64,000 nucleotides of DNA from Owenia fusiformis (taxonomy: Eukaryota > Annelida > Polychaeta > Sabellida > Oweniidae): the NCBI GenBank assembly GCA_903813345.2, contig CAIIXF020000012.1, forward strand, positions 34,172,572-34,236,571. The letters are read 5' to 3'. This document shows positions 54,076 through 64,000 of the stretch, piece by piece. The position numbers and the translations under genes are program-made. The notes beneath the pieces were generated by a model. That model was not told where the DNA came from. It saw nothing but the letters and a program-made list of their open reading frames with translations, and did no database searches. Every line of letters starts with the position of its first letter. The stretch's first letter is position 1.

Positions 54076-54714
54076 TCCCTCCCATTAAATTACCCCTATA
54101 TATCACACATACATTTTTAAAATGCTACTTGGAGAAGTATTAGTACTCATTATAGAATTTCTGATCTAATTGTGCCACCTTCACTTTCTCATATTTCTAA
54201 GGGGTAGGGGTCAACAAAGCCATATTTAAAATTCCAAATAGTATTGTATCATTACATTCTTTATATTACAATTCCCCACATAGATTGGAAATAATTTTAG
54301 ATTACTTCTTAAAGCAGTATTGGTGCCAATTATTTCTCTGAAGCTGCAACAATAAAGTTGGCGAGACTAAAAAACGAATGAAAATATGCTTATTTATTAC
54401 TATAAATTGTGTTTTTGTCAAAACCGATCAACATATCTCCCTATAACTTTGGGAAACACTTGACTACAGTGCTAGCAACATAATATGTATAAATCAGTGC
54501 TATAGTTAATGCATAACTGATTTTATAGAATGATAATATAGTACCCCCCTGAAATATTATTCTAGGGGGGTAAAACTGCTCAGAATCCTTCGTCCACAAA
54601 CTAAAAAGACCCAGACATATATGAATTGATGCTAAATGAAGTCATCTTTCAGAAACATTATGTCTATCAAATGGCCCTTGAACTTCCCAAAACCCATGCT
54701 ATATCCTGGCCTAA

Positions 54715-55340
54715 AAGGTAATACTTAGTTTTTCTGTGAAAACTATTGTAAACATGTAAAAGCATAATCGTTGTCATGTCTAATTTATTTATTTCAACTT
54801 CAAGATTAAAATAGAATGAGAAAATGCATTAAAGGTAATATTTAGTTTTTCAGTGAACACTATTGTAAACATGTAAATGCATAATCTTTTTCATGTCTCA
54901 TTTATTTATTTCAAGTTGAGATAAAAGAGAATGAGAAAATACATTACAGAAAATACTTAGTTTTCCAGTGAACACTATTGTAAACAGGTAAAAGCATAAT
55001 CTTTGTCACTTTTCATTGATTTATTTCAAGTTTAAGATAAAAGAGAATGAGAAAATACATTACAGATAATACATAGTTTTTCAGTGAACACTATTGTAAA
55101 CATGTAAAAGCATAATCTTTGTCATATCTCATTTATTTATTTCAAGTAAGATAAAAGAGAATGAGAAAATACATAACAGATAATACTTCAAGGTCATCAC
55201 TATACAGAAACAATTACGGATAATTCTTGAACTTTTACTGTGAACATGTCTGTGAAAGCATATAATATTCTATTTATTCATCATATCTCATTTAATCATT
55301 TCATGTTCAAAATTAAGAGAATGAGAAAATACATAAGATA
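54715..55340. repeat. ~120-bp tandem repeat, second array, about 5 copies
   Basis: Same unit and orientation as 50400-50770, with the last copies diverged. Confidence 0.85.
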
Positions 55341-55436
55341 CAAATTGTAATACTCCAAAATTTACAATATACATTAACATAAAAATAGATTTTTACACAC
55401 AAGTGCATAATAAAATAAATTCTATCCTTTAATTTT

Positions 55437-55622
55437 GGGGAATGGTGTCCAAAGGTTGACAATTAGGAAAAACAAGTTACTTTGCTCAATGAAATTGAAG
55501 TTGAAAAGGTTTAATGTATTTGCCCTTCACTTGAACTTCAACATTTTTTGGAATCTTCATAACCCTCCATATAATGAAATTATCTTTGTTCTTCCGCAAC
55601 CTTTGACAATGGACACCACCCC
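55437..55622. repeat. foldback with GTGTCCAAAGGTTG ends
   Basis: Left 'ggggaatggtgtccaaaggt' against right 'aacctttgacaatggacacc'; the arms pair with a small gap. Smaller inner inverted words ('gaagttgaaaag' / 'cacttgaacttc'). MITE-like. Confidence 0.5.
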
Positions 55623-57019
55623 TGATATAGTACTTTTTAATAATACTTGAAGTCCAAATAATTTCCTAAGTAGTACAGTACATATCAATCAATATATAGC
55701 AATATTGCACAATTTTTTACATTTTAATACATGTATAGTGTAGAGATCATAATTACATGGAATTGTACAGTTGTATGTAAAGTAATCATATATACAGGTT
55801 GCCATCTTTTAATTGTTTTTACACATTTTAGACTCTTCTACAATTAAATAACAAGCCAATTATATGCAAAATATCACCACCTGTCATTTACTACAGACAC
55901 CTACCACCAAATACTAACTGCCGAACACCGTCCACAAAAAGGTTGGTGACTATAACAATATGTTACCACTTCGGGTGGTGAGATACAGTAACAATATTAA
56001 GCTGACTTAGGGACCGTGAAAAAGATCAACGTAGGATGGTTTTTATATATCAATAGTTAAGTGAGTACAATGAATAGAGACAAGTGAATTTAGAAATAAT
56101 TTATATTGGAAATGTTTTGACATCTGCATCATTGCATTTTTGGAACATGGTGATGATGCGCCTTTTTAATAGATCTCATATCTTAGAAACGTTTCAGTCC
56201 AAAAAAATACGAGAAGAATTAGAACATATTTTGCCATATACTGCACCTATTCATTTAGCATTTCAGTTGTAAACTTTCCCTTGAAAAAATAAATCGTCCA
56301 GTTTTGTTGGATTTTCTTGCAGAGGTCGCCTACTTCCCCTCCGTTCATTTTGTCCGATCACCGGGCGACACGGTATGTGACATTAAAGGGTAGAATTCAA
56401 GACTAATGTGGCTCATTTGACAATGTGTGTCAATGTTGAATTAAACAGATTTCAATTAGCATATCAAGTTCATAATTTATCAATCCTCATTAAAAAGTTC
56501 AACTTAATGGGACATTTACATTTTACACCTCCCCAAAATTACTTGAGTAAAATATGTTTGGCCATCCTACCTTGACTTTTTGCATGGTCCTTGAGGTGGT
56601 ATGCAATTATGAATATTTGTAGAGGAATGATTTAATTTTGTTGGGGAAATGACGACCTTATTAGTATGAGTACATGTATATATCAAAATGGGGCAGGGAT
56701 ACAGTGTAAATAGGGATACGAATATCGCCAGATCTTTGATGGAGTGGTTCAGGTGCCCAGGCAAACTAGTTTTTAGAATCAGCCTTAAATCTGGTCTTAT
56801 TTTCAAAATAGGCCTTATTCTCAAACACAGATGAGTTATATTTTATGAAATAAAATTTCGAGATTCATTTATAAGTATGGACAATTCTTTAAAGGGACTT
56901 TCAAACGGTATTTTTGAACCCCTGATATATATGACCGAAGTCTTACATCATATATACAATTATATTCTTGAATACAATTATTTTAGCAGCATAATACAGT
57001 TCGTACAAATCAAATTCTG
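55623..57019. other. 3' flank of the BICD-like gene; repeat fragments
   Basis: Downstream of the minus-strand stop, so its 3' UTR must begin here; I cannot choose the poly(A) site. 55877-55985 is a reverse relative of the GTGGTGACAT element ('caccacctgtcatttactac', 'ccacttcgggtggtgag'). 56140-56350 is a diverged copy of the inverted duplication at 40.9-42.4 kb. Confidence 0.45.
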
Positions 57020-57160
57020 CTATTTTGATGTGCTCCGTTTCCGAAATAAAAATGTTGATTTAGGTTTAACAGTAGAATGTTTCAATTCAGAGTCTTTTTT
57101 GCAATCTTGTGTTATTCGTTCATGGACGATCTGGTTGTCCAGGAGAAGCTGCATGTCCAT
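57020..57160 (-). CDS. BICD-like terminal exon
   Basis: The acceptor 'ttccttggcaactAG' precedes ATGGACATGCAG. It reads MDMQLLLDNQIVHERITQDC and on to a basic end FLFRKRSTSK and TAG (57022-57020). It continues the coil after LEQWQ at the position where vertebrate relatives have the DDM motif, in phase 0, across a 3.65-kb intron. Confidence 0.65.
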   Translation of the reverse strand: MDMQLLLDNQIVHERITQDCKKDSELKHSTVKPKSTFLFRKRSTSK

Positions 57161-60100
57161 CTAGTTGCCAAGGAACAAAAATGAACAAATCAAAAACAAT
57201 ACAACTCACAAAAATTAAATATGCATTTCTGAAAATTGATCAAACTAAAAATTTGAATGCCATAAAAGTCATGCAATTTCTCTAAGGATATTAATATACT
57301 GTCGTTTTAATATATTAACATATATTATATTTTAACTTTTTTATTTTCTAACAGATGCTTTATTTTGAAGATAAAATAGTAAACAAGAAAAAGGTTAAAT
57401 AAGGCATGAATAAATTTAAATTAAACAACCCGCTACCTCAAAGAGTACCAATCCCAAATGTGAATTAAAGACAAAATCCTCAAAGAATGAGCTTTGATCC
57501 AAAGTGCAATGCAACCATGTCTTGCGCTGGGTGCATAGACTCACTTGTAGGGATTTTATTAATAAATCTGGTATAGAAGATAACCCTGTAGTCTCTGATG
57601 TAAGTCAAACAGCCCACAGTCCAACTCATCAGTCGAGGCAGTCCCATCTGGTCTTTGTCTCACAAAACATTTTATGTTACATAAAAAACGTTTGTCGCTT
57701 TTATTGATCTTCCCTTAATGGGACAGAACACAATACACATTTGTATTGGTAATAATATCAAATCACAATTGACCAAAACATAATACTTTGGCAAAAAAGG
57801 AGACGTTACCACTAAGAATATATTAATAATAAAATATTAAAAGTGTCTTACTTTCTTATTACTGTTAATTACTCTATTACGCCATGTCCAAACTCAATAT
57901 ATTCAAGGTTATATTTTGATTTATCTCATAGTTACGTTCTAAATGTCCTCAATATATGTATTACAGAATATAAAAAAGTGTCCTACATTACTGTTTTTAA
58001 TTACTCTATTACGTCATTCCGTGGGCTTTGTTCCAAATCAATACATTAGCAAGGTTATATTTTGATTGTCATAGTTACGTTCAATATTTGTTTTGCCTTG
58101 TACAAGAGTCATCAAAATATATCCATCAGGGACGTAGTCAGCGTTCAGTCAGGGGTTTGTGTAATCGCCCAAAACTTTCGGTTTTCAGTCAAGGGGTGGG
58201 TGCGATTTATTTTGAATTGTACAAAAAGTGATGCAACTTCCTTCATAATTGAGCTAGAAGCTTGAAATAAAAATAATTTTAAAGCTATATTCTTCTTTTA
58301 CTTAGTGTTCCTCCCCTGGCTACGCCTATGTATACGTCTTACAAAATATATAATTAAAGTGTCTTACTTTATTGTAATTGTTAATAATTGTTTTGCGTCA
58401 TACTGATGTCTGTGTACTCAATATGCTAGGAAGGTTTTTATGTATTTTGATTACCATAGTTACATTCAATATTATTGTCGTCTTGCTCTGTGTTTGGTAC
58501 AAGAAAGTCATTATTCTACGTCACGCTGAGATCTTTTTTCTCACTAAGAACAGCTTTTGATATCAGATATTTTAATATGATTTAAAGTACACTTTTTATA
58601 TTCCCATATTTTACTCACATCTCACCAAATCATTGTTATTTGTAACATAGACAATCTTGTTCATGTTCAGAAAAAAACTGTGAAAACATTGTGATTTTTT
58701 CATACTGTAATAGAAATTAATGTTTATGTTTAATTGGCATCTAGAGACTAGGATATATAGGATTTACTGTATCATTATATTACACACATACATGTATTAA
58801 ACCTTTTGCAACATTTTTACAAGATAATACTTAATTGTAGTATTTTCAAATACTGACATCTTTATGTACAATATCACATAATAAGTATGTTGCCAAGGTG
58901 ATCAGCTGTAAAATGTAAAAGACGAGGACTGTTCAATAAATATTAAATATATATGCTCTAATTTTCATGTTTTTGAACAACCCTCATCTGGTACAAGAGT
59001 TGTTGGTAAAAGTGTTTTAAAAATACTGTAAATGGCTTAACAGCTTAATTATAGTGATTCACAAATTCTCTAAAAGATCAAGGGTATAAATTCTTGTAAA
59101 AAATCATTTCCCACATAATCCTTTGGTATTCTTCATTTAATCTATGGTATTTTTTATATAATCCATGGTATTTTTACATAATCTATGGTATTTTAACATA
59201 ATCTCTGAAAAATCAGTCAAATCAAAAGTCATCAATGATTTGTAAATGCCTAATGGCAAATTAAAAATCAGAGAATTCAATAATTCATCATTCAGATCAG
59301 CAGAGTAAAATAAAATACAATACGTTCATGCAATTTGTGCGCAAATGTGATGTGCAGTACTAAACAATTGCAGCAATGTCATGTCCAACATCTGAGATAA
59401 TATATTTAATACACTGACCTCTTGAATGCCCTACCTGATGGATAGACAGGCTACAGAATACAGATTTCACTAAAATTGCTCTAACATTGTCAAATTTTGT
59501 TCAATTTAGACAAATCCAACTACAAGTTTTTGAAAATTAGGAAATCATCGGATGTTATTCAAAGCACAACTGAAAGTATTGTAGTTTTAGTTAGATTTGT
59601 TTCTTAGTTTGTACATCGACTAATGTGTCATGCTTGGACACGTTTGTCAACTAGACAACAGCAACGCCAAAGCGTAGCAAATCCCATTGAACAGCCATGT
59701 CTGGCATTTTTACAAACAAGGGTATAGCAAAATTCGTAAAACAACATGGCCGCCATTTTCAAAACATCAACAAAATAGCACACACATTCATGTAAATGGC
59801 GGCAAATTTTCAAAATGGCTGCCTGCTAGCCAAAGTATTATAAGATTTGCCATGCTTAAGAGTATTCACATATCAAATATGAACAAAATCACTTTATTAT
59901 TTTTTGAGTTATAGTACAAAATGTAAAATAACACTCGGAAAAATGGTGTCCATTTCTCAAAATGGCTGTTTACTACCCAAAGTGTCATAAGACAGTTTAC
60001 CATGCTCACAGTATTCACATTTCAAATATGAACAAAATCACTCCACTACTTTTCGGTATATGTTTACAAAATATGAACAAAATCGGGCCAAAGGTATGTG

Positions 60101-63100
60101 AGTTATAGCACGGACAGACGTACATACGTACAGAGGGATGTACAGACAGACAGAGGCGTTTCCTATATCCCTTCAAACTTCGTTCAATGGGATAATAAAA
60201 GAAATATTTAATCAGATGAAATAAGTGGAGGAGGATGATGATATTTCTGCTGGAAAATTCAAAAATCTGCAATATTCATTTTTTTCTTAAGAACATTTAC
60301 TAAAAACTGTCCAATTTTTGTTTTTTTGTCCAATTTACATAAGCGTTAAATACCATTTCTGCTCTGAAATTTTAAGAATGACATCATAATCGATTGATTA
60401 CATGACTGAGTCTCTTCTGCATTTTTGGGACTGTGACTTCGTTTGGTCCATCCTCGCACTTCAATTCTACACATAATTAACTCCACTGTGAGATGAGTTC
60501 ACTTTTTATCCAAAAGGTCATGCTTCCATAAGTTGTCAACTGAGTTAATAAAGGTGGGTGCGTAGTGATCTAACAGTACTGGATGTGTAAAATCTAGTGA
60601 GAATTTTTTGAGATGACCATTTGTGTCCTAGAGTGTTGTGTCATAGAAATGTGTTTAAAGTCTAACTTATTCCAGAAAATACAGAACCAAGACACCAGTG
60701 GATATCTATTCGTTCAACAAGGGTTCCATTTCTATCTAATCCTCCAGTGAAACCAAAGTAATCCAGGAGTGAATAAAGGCCCCTTAGCATCTACACCACC
60801 ATTATACCTGCCATTGTTCTAACTGTTGAGATAACTCTATTTTCTGTTGTATTGCCTCCATCAGCTGTTCATCCATAGACATCAGGTCCAACTTTGCCTG
60901 TGCTAGCTCCATCTCCATTTGGTTTCTCCTGGAAAATGCATTAATAATGTGTCTTAATTGCTCCAGTGGCGGATCCAGGGGGGGGGGGGGGGCATGGGGC
61001 CCAGCCCCCCTTGAGTTGACCCAGAAAAAAAATTGGGCCCAAAAATTTTGTGCCAAAAAAGGTCTTATGGACCCAAAAATTGGGCTTTTTGGTTATTACT
61101 GGGCCTTATTTTTTAATTTCAGGCCTAATTTTGAAGAAAATGGGCCTCAAAATTTTTTCTGAAGTTTTTTTCGCTGATCTGAAATATGGGCCCCCCCCTT
61201 GTTGGTTCCCAGATCCGCCCCTGTGCTCATCCGAAACAGGCCATAAAGTGCTCTTATTCATTGGTGCATTAACTTATGCATTCAAATTCGCCATTCAATT
61301 TCAAATTTTATGATCATCAATTTCAAGTATTATGATCATCTCAATATAATATATAGAAAAGAAATTAATAAGGAAAACATTACTTGTCGAGTGCCTCATC
61401 TCTTTCACGTTTTGCCTGTTCAACTACACAATCCCGATTCAAGGATGACACCCCACTGGCTGTCATCAGATCATGCTCTTCCTTCAGCTGAACACACTCC
61501 CTCTGTTGTAAGGACAACTAAAAATAAATCATATAAAGTGTATCTATATACTCATGGGCTTATTTTGACATCAGTCTGTACATATGGGCCTATCATGACA
61601 TCAGTATGTACATTTGAAGGGGGTTCAAATAGATTTTCAGGTGGGTGCAAGCCTTTTTTCAAAATCTCAGGTGGGTGCTGCGCCCACTTGCTTTAATGCT
61701 GGGGAGAATGCTGTATGGATCTATCATGACATCAGTTTGAATAAAAGTAAAGTGTCACTGTGATTACTAGAAAAGTCTAGCTGAATGACTTATTCTACTC
61801 TTTAATTTCATCTTTCTGAAAGGTCATTTCACCCAATTTGAAGTTGATGATCAACGTCATCATTACACTGTACGTGATCATCAACTTCAGTTAGAGTCAT
61901 TCTAAGTGAAGCCATTTTCTTTAAAATTCTCGCAGTTGTTTGAGCATTTATTTGTGGTGATTTACCACCGCATAGCTTTATTAATTTACATGGCGAAACA
62001 TTTGGAATCCAGATTCAACTTAGTTTAGCTGAATTTGGAGGTTTGTCGAAAACGAAAGTATTTCGGCAACCATCTTGAATGAAGCTAACTGCAGTTAGAG
62101 TCATCCAGCTGTGGAACAGTGAATTTTGGGAGGAATCTTGCCTGAGACTTCCTCCTGTTAATTAATGCCTTTGAGTACAGTCAATATATGGGATAAAACT
62201 TTTCTTTGTTTGAATTTCTGAGTATAAATATTACTTCAAGTTAGAGCAATTGTATATGAATTTTCTAACATGTAAAATACATTATAATGGTAGAAATACA
62301 TGTTGAAGAAACAGTACATGTAGAAGAACTTGAAAAGGTTCATTTACTGTATAAAGAGAAATCAAATATCCAGAGGAAACAGAGCCTTCACCCTCAATTA
62401 GTAATGAAGTTACAACCATTCAATACCATTCAATACCACATTATCTTCTCTCCCTATGCAGGGGTTTCATTAGCAGCAGGCAACAGGAGATTCTCACCAG
62501 TTGTTTTCACCAAACAGCCTGTTGTTTTCAGGGACTTTTCAACTTTTCCATGTTAAGTTTATGAGTTCCATTAATTTTGCCTGTTGTTTTCATTTGTTTA
62601 GCCTGTTGTGAGAAATTCTAGTGAAACCCCTGCTTATGCCATTGCTTATGCCATTCTAATTATGGACAAATATATGATATCATAGGTTGGAAGTGGTAGT
62701 ATCTGAAAAAGACAAGGGAATCAGCCTATCAGGCCCTTAGCCAGGAGGGGGCAGCGGTTTAGGAAGGGCACAGCCGCACACTCAACTCCCCCTGGCTACG
62801 GGCCTTAGAATATACAGTATAAAACTTGTCTAATCTTAACGCCACTGGAACCATGTACCTATGACATCACAAATCTGCCAAATAAAACCTGGTTCCGTTC
62901 TGAGTAAAGCAATATATGGTAGGTAGGTTTATTGGAAAGTTACACTCCCCTCCATGAGTTTGGCAACTGGAAATTTTCATTGAATAGCATATCAAGGCCT
63001 GTCAATCTTTGAATCTTATGAATTTTTTTCTTAATTATAAAACATGTAGTCTGGAAATTTTTGATAAATTTGATGAATGTCTTCAAATGGCCAAACATAA

Positions 63101-64000
63101 ACAAACTTTGATAATTGTGATCCAAAAGGAACTTGAGGTTGTCAAACTTATGGAGGGGAGTGTATACCAACACAGATTAGTTCATTACTTTACCTGTTGT
63201 GAGTTAACCTGAGAAGGAAAAAATAACAGGAAATTGAGTCTTATGCACTGAATGATAAATCTCTATAGAAACATTTTACTCTGATGTAGAAGTATGTTAT
63301 TAGTCTACACTTTCTTAGAGGAGGAAATACCCCAGAGTCCATAGTAGTTGTTCATCTATCTCTATGTAAAGATGTATATGTTTAGACGTATATGGAGAGG
63401 TTCATCTATGAACTCTGGGTTATTCCCCCTCTTCCATTTTCTTAATTGACTATTGAGCCATTAGACATTATACTATGGGATGGAATCATAAATGAATGGC
63501 AATAAAGGTATTTTAAATGCTTATCAACATTTCCAATTTAAACTAGAACGGCAAATCCACAAAAAACAATACCTCAGAAGAAATATTTCATCATATTCCC
63601 TCATTTCGAGGCAAATTACATTGTCAGACAACCCTAATTATCAGGCAAAGGCTTAAGCCAACTACCAGCAAGAGTTTATTATCACATAAAGCTTATTGTG
63701 AGGCAGAGCTTATTCTCAGGCAACACTTATTATCACAAAAAAGCTTATCATCAGACAAAGCTTATTTAGCTAGGCAAAGTTTATCATTTGACTTATCGGG
63801 TTATCAGACAAGGCTTATTATCAAGCAAAGCTTATTATATGGCAAAGCTTATAATCAGACAAAGCTTATAATCAGAAAAGGCTTATAACTACCTTCTGTG
63901 TAAGATCTGACAATTCTTGTGTCTTGAGTTTCAAAGCCTCGTCTTTAGCAACAATTTCATGTTTCATTTCTTCGTACTTTTGACGAAGTTCAGCTTCAGC
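57020..64000 (-). CDS. BICDL1: BICD-family-like cargo adaptor, C-terminal half (five exons)
   Basis: Exons in transcript order: >64000-63893, 63208-63194, 61517-61384, 60928-60808, 57160-57020 (stop TAG). All have GT-AG borders and phases that fit (0, 0, 2, 0), giving a continuous ~147-residue coiled coil that ends with a basic tail (FLFRKRSTSK). The segment with QLMEAIQQKIELSQQLEQWQ followed by MDMQLLLDNQ matches the conserved C-terminal coil of Bicaudal-D-related proteins (BICDL1/BICDR-1), where vertebrate members have a similar WQDDM motif. Such proteins bridge cargo such as Rab-positive vesicles to dynein-dynactin. The N-terminal part lies outside the window. Family from established knowledge; exact orthology (BICDL1 or BICDL2) is inference. 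Confidence 0.75.
58127..58330. mobile_element. element with GACGTAG(T/C)CAG / CTGGCTACG ends
   Basis: Short inverted ends beginning about 58131 ('gggacgtagtcag') and ending about 58326 ('ctggctacgcc'). It splits one of the 'ttactctattacg' repeat copies in this intron. No coding. Confidence 0.5.
59113..59204. repeat. ~20-bp minisatellite, 4 copies
   Basis: 'cataatctatggtattttt' and variants repeated head to tail. Confidence 0.75.
59690..60190. repeat. dispersed repeat with 'aaaatggc(c/t)gcc' and 'acagacagac' words
   Basis: Two roughly parallel blocks ('catgct(t/c)a(a/c)agtattcacat', 'aatatgaacaaaatcact') precede 'acggacagacgtacatacgt' and 'cccttcaaacttcgttcaat'. A related stretch in opposite sense is at 10269-10500. 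Type unknown; common in style among marine invertebrate genomes (recollection, not searched). Confidence 0.5.
60808..60928 (-). CDS. BICD-like exon, 121 nt, conserved coil
   Basis: Begins after 'aatgcattttccAG'; one base completes the previous codon, then RNQMEMELAQAKLDLMSMDE and QLMEAIQQKIELSQQLEQWQ. Ends CAG|GTATAA. This is the exon on which the family assignment mainly rests. Confidence 0.8.
60964..61223. mobile_element. CAGTGGCGGATCC / GGATC(T)GCCCCTG element
   Basis: Left CAGTGGCGGATCCAGG with a long G-run, right 'cccagatccgcccctg' preceded by a C-run; inside 'gggcccaaaaa' and 'gggcct' words. Sits in the 455-bp intron between the BICD-like exons at 60928 and 61384. Reverse relative at 43334-43553. 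Confidence 0.65.
61384..61517 (-). CDS. BICD-like exon, 134 nt
   Basis: Follows 'tgatttatttttAG' and encodes LSLQQRECVQLKEEHDLMTA through RERDEALD plus two bases, ending before GTAATG. The two leftover bases complete a Lys codon with the first base of the next exon. Confidence 0.75.
62458..62633 (+). mobile_element. intact GGGGTTTCA MITE (~176 bp)
   Basis: GCAGGGGTTTCATTAG at the left and CTAGTGAAACCCCTGC at the right are inverted repeats. The interior 'ggcaacaggagattctcacc' and 'cctgttgttttc' words identify the copies at 1467-1610 and 11321-12008. Lies in a BICD-like intron. Confidence 0.75.
62730..62806. mobile_element. 77-bp MITE with CAGGCCC(T)TAGCCAG ends
   Basis: 'caggcccttagccaggaggg' against 'ccctggctacgggcctt', a short foldback with G/C runs. 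Ends resemble those of 17885-18080. Confidence 0.6.
63194..63208 (-). CDS. BICD-like 15-nt microexon (VNSQQ)
   Basis: The acceptor TTTTTTCCTTCTCAG and donor CAG|GTAAAG flank GTTAACTCACAACAG. It is phase 0 on both sides, so it can be included or skipped without changing the frame. Strong splice sites at such short distance are unlikely by chance, but transcript data would be needed to prove use. Confidence 0.55.
63317..63434. repeat. 118-bp foldback
   Basis: The arms 'gaggaggaaataccccagag' and 'ctctgggttattccccctc' pair, continuing through 'tccatag/ctatgaa' and 'ttcatctat'. MITE-like, in the intron between the edge exon and the microexon. Confidence 0.65.
63610..63888. repeat. ~18-bp minisatellite adjoining a BICD-like splice donor
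   Basis: About fourteen degenerate copies of 'ggcaaagcttattatcag'. The array runs to within about 5 nt of the donor GT at 63892-63891, so in the transcript the intron starts GTAGTTATAAGCC and turns straight into repeat. Confidence 0.8.
63893..64000 (-). CDS. BICD-like exon, cut by the window edge
   Basis: Encodes AEAELRQKYEEMKHEIVAKD and on to SDLTQK, a charged coiled coil, ending AAG|GTAGTT. Frame phase 0 at its 3' end. A minisatellite starts a few bases into the following intron. Confidence 0.75.

Larger units (their letters stand above)
50775..54454. mobile_element. 3.7-kb element with inverted repeats CCCAAAGTTATAGGGAG
   Basis: The left end CCCAAAGTTATAGGGAGATA and the right end (...CTCCCTATAACTTTGGG) are inverted. 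Similarity continues inward for about 340-490 bp, through 'gcagcttcagagaaataata', a ~183-bp block ('ccccta(c/t)(c/t)ccttag'), 'ggtggcacaattggatcaga' and their inverse at 54130-54360. The 183-bp block is tandemly doubled on the left and mostly single on the right. No transposase found. The interior holds a TACAGTAAAACCTGT relative (51870), a short foldback (53944-54075) and a Q-rich frame at 52384. Confidence 0.7.
57161..60807 (-). other. 3.65-kb intron of the BICD-like gene
   Basis: Contains an element with 'ggacgtagtcag ... ctggctacgcc' ends (58127-58330), three diverged copies of a ~150-250-bp phrase with 'gtcttactt', 'ttactctattacg(c/t)cat' and 'tagttacgttc' (57840-58560), a short minisatellite (59113-59204) and a dispersed repeat (about 59740-60190). 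No additional exon recognised. Confidence 0.55.

Noticed and set aside
60947-61313. frames with Gly/Pro runs near the BICD-like exons
   Set aside because: They translate the G-run/C-run mobile element at 60964-61223.

Overview
The window is animal (metazoan) nuclear DNA. It is AT-rich, gene-poor and intron-rich, with GT-AG splice sites and no operon-like packing. Most of it is DNA transposons, foldback elements, Helitron-like elements and minisatellites. Gene content (a DSL/EGF protein, a Bicaudal-D-related adaptor and a rapunzel-like protein) and repeat style fit a non-vertebrate, probably marine, bilaterian. I cannot assign a phylum from the sequence alone.

Four protein genes can be supported. 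(1) A 1,093-residue Ser/Pro-rich, largely disordered protein lies in one exon (+, 22383-25677), with a splice acceptor just before it and an in-frame stop ahead of its ATG. I do not recognise the family. (2) A rapunzel-like gene (-, 29596-31641) has a small first exon completing a signal sequence and a second exon broken by one frameshift near 30207-30222. (3) A secreted protein of about 1,542 residues (+, 43821-49921) has a signal-peptide exon, a 1.5 kb intron and a single 4.6 kb exon encoding about twelve DSL-like modules alternating with EGF-like and unusual triple-cysteine EGF-like modules. No transmembrane segment or MNNL domain is seen. (4) The 3' half of a BICD-family-like cargo adaptor gene (-, 57020 to beyond 64000) is rebuilt here as five exons with matching phases, including a 15-nt microexon.

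Layout. 1-22 kb: no gene, but many mobile elements. These include a 1.3 kb element built of TGACCT/AGGTCA-rich tandem units (4371-5730), three Helitron-like elements in a row (about 12294-17550) sharing that core, and a 114-bp higher-order minisatellite (21507-22076). 22-26 kb: gene 1. 26-32 kb: MITEs and gene 2. 32.5-43 kb: a segmental duplication whose second copy is split by a long-TIR element (34661-37816, itself carrying a nested element) and by a 1.45 kb TIR element with a 5-bp target-site duplication (38620-40071). 43.8-50 kb: gene 3, with a tRNA-like sequence in its intron. 50-55.3 kb: a 3.7 kb inverted-repeat element between two direct arrays of a ~120-bp repeat. 55-64 kb: gene 4 with repeat-filled introns.

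The genes show no sign of working as one pathway. The most notable observations are the DSL-module array with recent internal duplications, the transposon-borne arrays of perfect nuclear-receptor DR1 motifs, the microexon with a minisatellite against the neighbouring splice donor, and the well-delimited nested transposons. All identifications come from reading the sequence; no database search was run.
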